64,000 bases of DNA from positions 62,001 through 126,000 of the forward strand of contig NZ_QGDT01000003.1 in assembly GCF_003149085.1 (NCBI RefSeq), read 5' to 3'. The position numbers and the translations under genes are program-made. The notes beneath the pieces are model-generated. The model made no database searches, had not been told where the DNA came from, and worked only from the letters and a program-made list of their open reading frames with translations. The DNA is from Dyadobacter jejuensis. GTDB taxonomy: Bacteria > Bacteroidota > Bacteroidia > Cytophagales > Spirosomataceae. Position 1 is the first letter of the stretch; each line of letters begins with the position of its first letter. Below are positions 63,393 to 64,000 of this stretch, piece after piece.

Positions 63393-63642
63393 CTGTATTT
63401 TATCTGTAATGACAATTATTAATTGGCTAATTTCATTTTTTACGATATAAAATACTACAAAGTACTGTAATCGTGCTTTTTATGAAAGAGCCGATTGCTT
63501 TTGTTTGTTGGACGGTTCGTAGGAGTATAAGGGAAAGTTTTACTTTTTTTGTGATAATCTCCCCTGGTCTGCGAATAATAGGACAAATGATCTCATAAAG
63601 ACTTGGGTTCCAGTCCAAGTCTACAAATCAATACACTAACCA

Positions 63643-64000
63643 ATGATGAAACAAGAAGAACTATTCTTGACCGTTTTGTCCGATCACAAGGGTATTCTTT
63701 ACAAGGTAGCTAGGGCATATTGTCCTGATCCCGGCCATAGGAAGGACCTGATACAAGAAATAACCCTACAACTCTGGCGATCGTTCGATAAATACCACGG
63801 TAAATTCAAATATTCGACCTGGATCTATAAAGTAGCCCTTAACGTCGCGATTTCCTATTATAGGAAAATTTCCAAGGAGCAAGAACGGGTTTTTAGTATT
63901 TCGGATTCTATTTTAAATTTTCCAACGGATGAAAGCGAGGATATATATCAAGAGGATATTCGGTTACTATATCGGTTTATCGAGGGATTAAAGCCGATCG
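63643..64000 (+). CDS. ECF RNA polymerase sigma factor (C-terminus cut by window edge)
   Basis: The frame is open from ATG 63643 (second ATG directly after) to the right edge, 119 codons. Region 2 is visible: YKVARAYCPDPGHRKDLIQE, TLQLWRSFDKYHGKFKYSTW and IYKVALNVAISYYRK. Region 4 starts at the edge (LYRFIEGLKPI). It is closer to RpoE/SigW-like factors than to the SusCD-linked factor at 47.2 kb. A 7-bp hairpin around ACTTGG/CCAAGT (63600-63621) lies in the presumed leader. Confidence 0.88.
   Translation, partial: MMKQEELFLTVLSDHKGILYKVARAYCPDPGHRKDLIQEITLQLWRSFDKYHGKFKYSTWIYKVALNVAISYYRKISKEQERVFSISDSILNFPTDESEDIYQEDIRLLYRFIEGLKPI

Noticed and set aside
63600..63621. tRNA-like T-arm (GGGTTCCAGTCC)
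   Set aside because: No acceptor stem, anticodon arm or D-arm fits around it; it is a simple 7-bp hairpin in the sigma-factor leader.

Overview
The window looks like a piece of a Bacteroidota chromosome, most likely from Cytophagales. The evidence is a SusC/SusD pair controlled by an ECF sigma factor and a FecR anti-sigma factor, several TAnnTTTG promoter elements with almost no Shine-Dalgarno sequences, DUF2490 and DUF4974 domains, a short CarB without the C-terminal regulatory domain, and a bacillithiol-type YtxJ protein. Two S1 sulfatases, a GH117-like enzyme, a GH2 enzyme and DUF1549/DUF1553/DUF1501 proteins suggest a degrader of sulfated, possibly algal, polysaccharides. No rRNA or tRNA gene, CRISPR array or intact insertion sequence was found.

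Layout. 1-2.0 kb: heme/hemoglobin-type TonB receptor, cut by the left edge. 2.3-7.0 kb: six-gene leftward sulfur operon (TauE-like exporter, MBL/rhodanese persulfide dioxygenase-like protein, rhodanese, two YeeE/YedE half-transporters, DUF2490 barrel). Two promoters here carry the same Crp/Fnr-like operator at the same 21-nt distance from a GAnCTTTG box. 7.1-16.1 kb: methyltransferase, carB, an Omp85-like protein, a thioredoxin-fold protein that has lost its CXXC, nuoC and nuoB. 16.7-30.2 kb: accessory block with a sulfatase, two beta-propeller glycosidases, a glycosidase fragment, an RsbQ-like hydrolase overlapping a PAS histidine kinase, a convergent response regulator, a GH2 enzyme and a Crp/Fnr regulator. 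It lies exactly between nuoB and nuoA. 30.3-37.4 kb: nuoA, then the thiamine operon thiS-thiC-tenI-thiE-thiG-thiH-thiF behind a TPP riboswitch. 37.6-40.7 kb: outer-membrane pseudogene, GNAT, YtxJ, DUF819 permease. 41.0-47.1 kb: three large proteins of the PSCyt/DUF1501 type. 47.2-54.1 kb: ECF sigma, FecR, SusC, SusD. 54.3-59.8 kb: decayed acetyltransferase, the two 'rSAM/selenodomain-associated' transferases (TIGR04282, TIGR04283), an MTR-kinase-like phosphotransferase, a secreted peroxiredoxin and a MerA-like oxidoreductase with a small membrane partner. 60.3-64.0 kb: second sulfatase, a pseudouridine synthase that has lost its catalytic half, a hypothetical protein, and the start of another ECF sigma factor cut by the right edge.

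How the genes work together. The sulfur operon would import or export reduced sulfur species and oxidise persulfides. The thiamine operon is a riboswitch-controlled unit with translationally coupled genes. The sigma/FecR/SusCD set is a substrate-sensing uptake system, with the cytochrome/DUF1501 trio directly upstream. The RsbQ/PAS-kinase/response-regulator set is the best candidate for a little-described signalling module. Functions were assigned by reading motifs; no database search was run.
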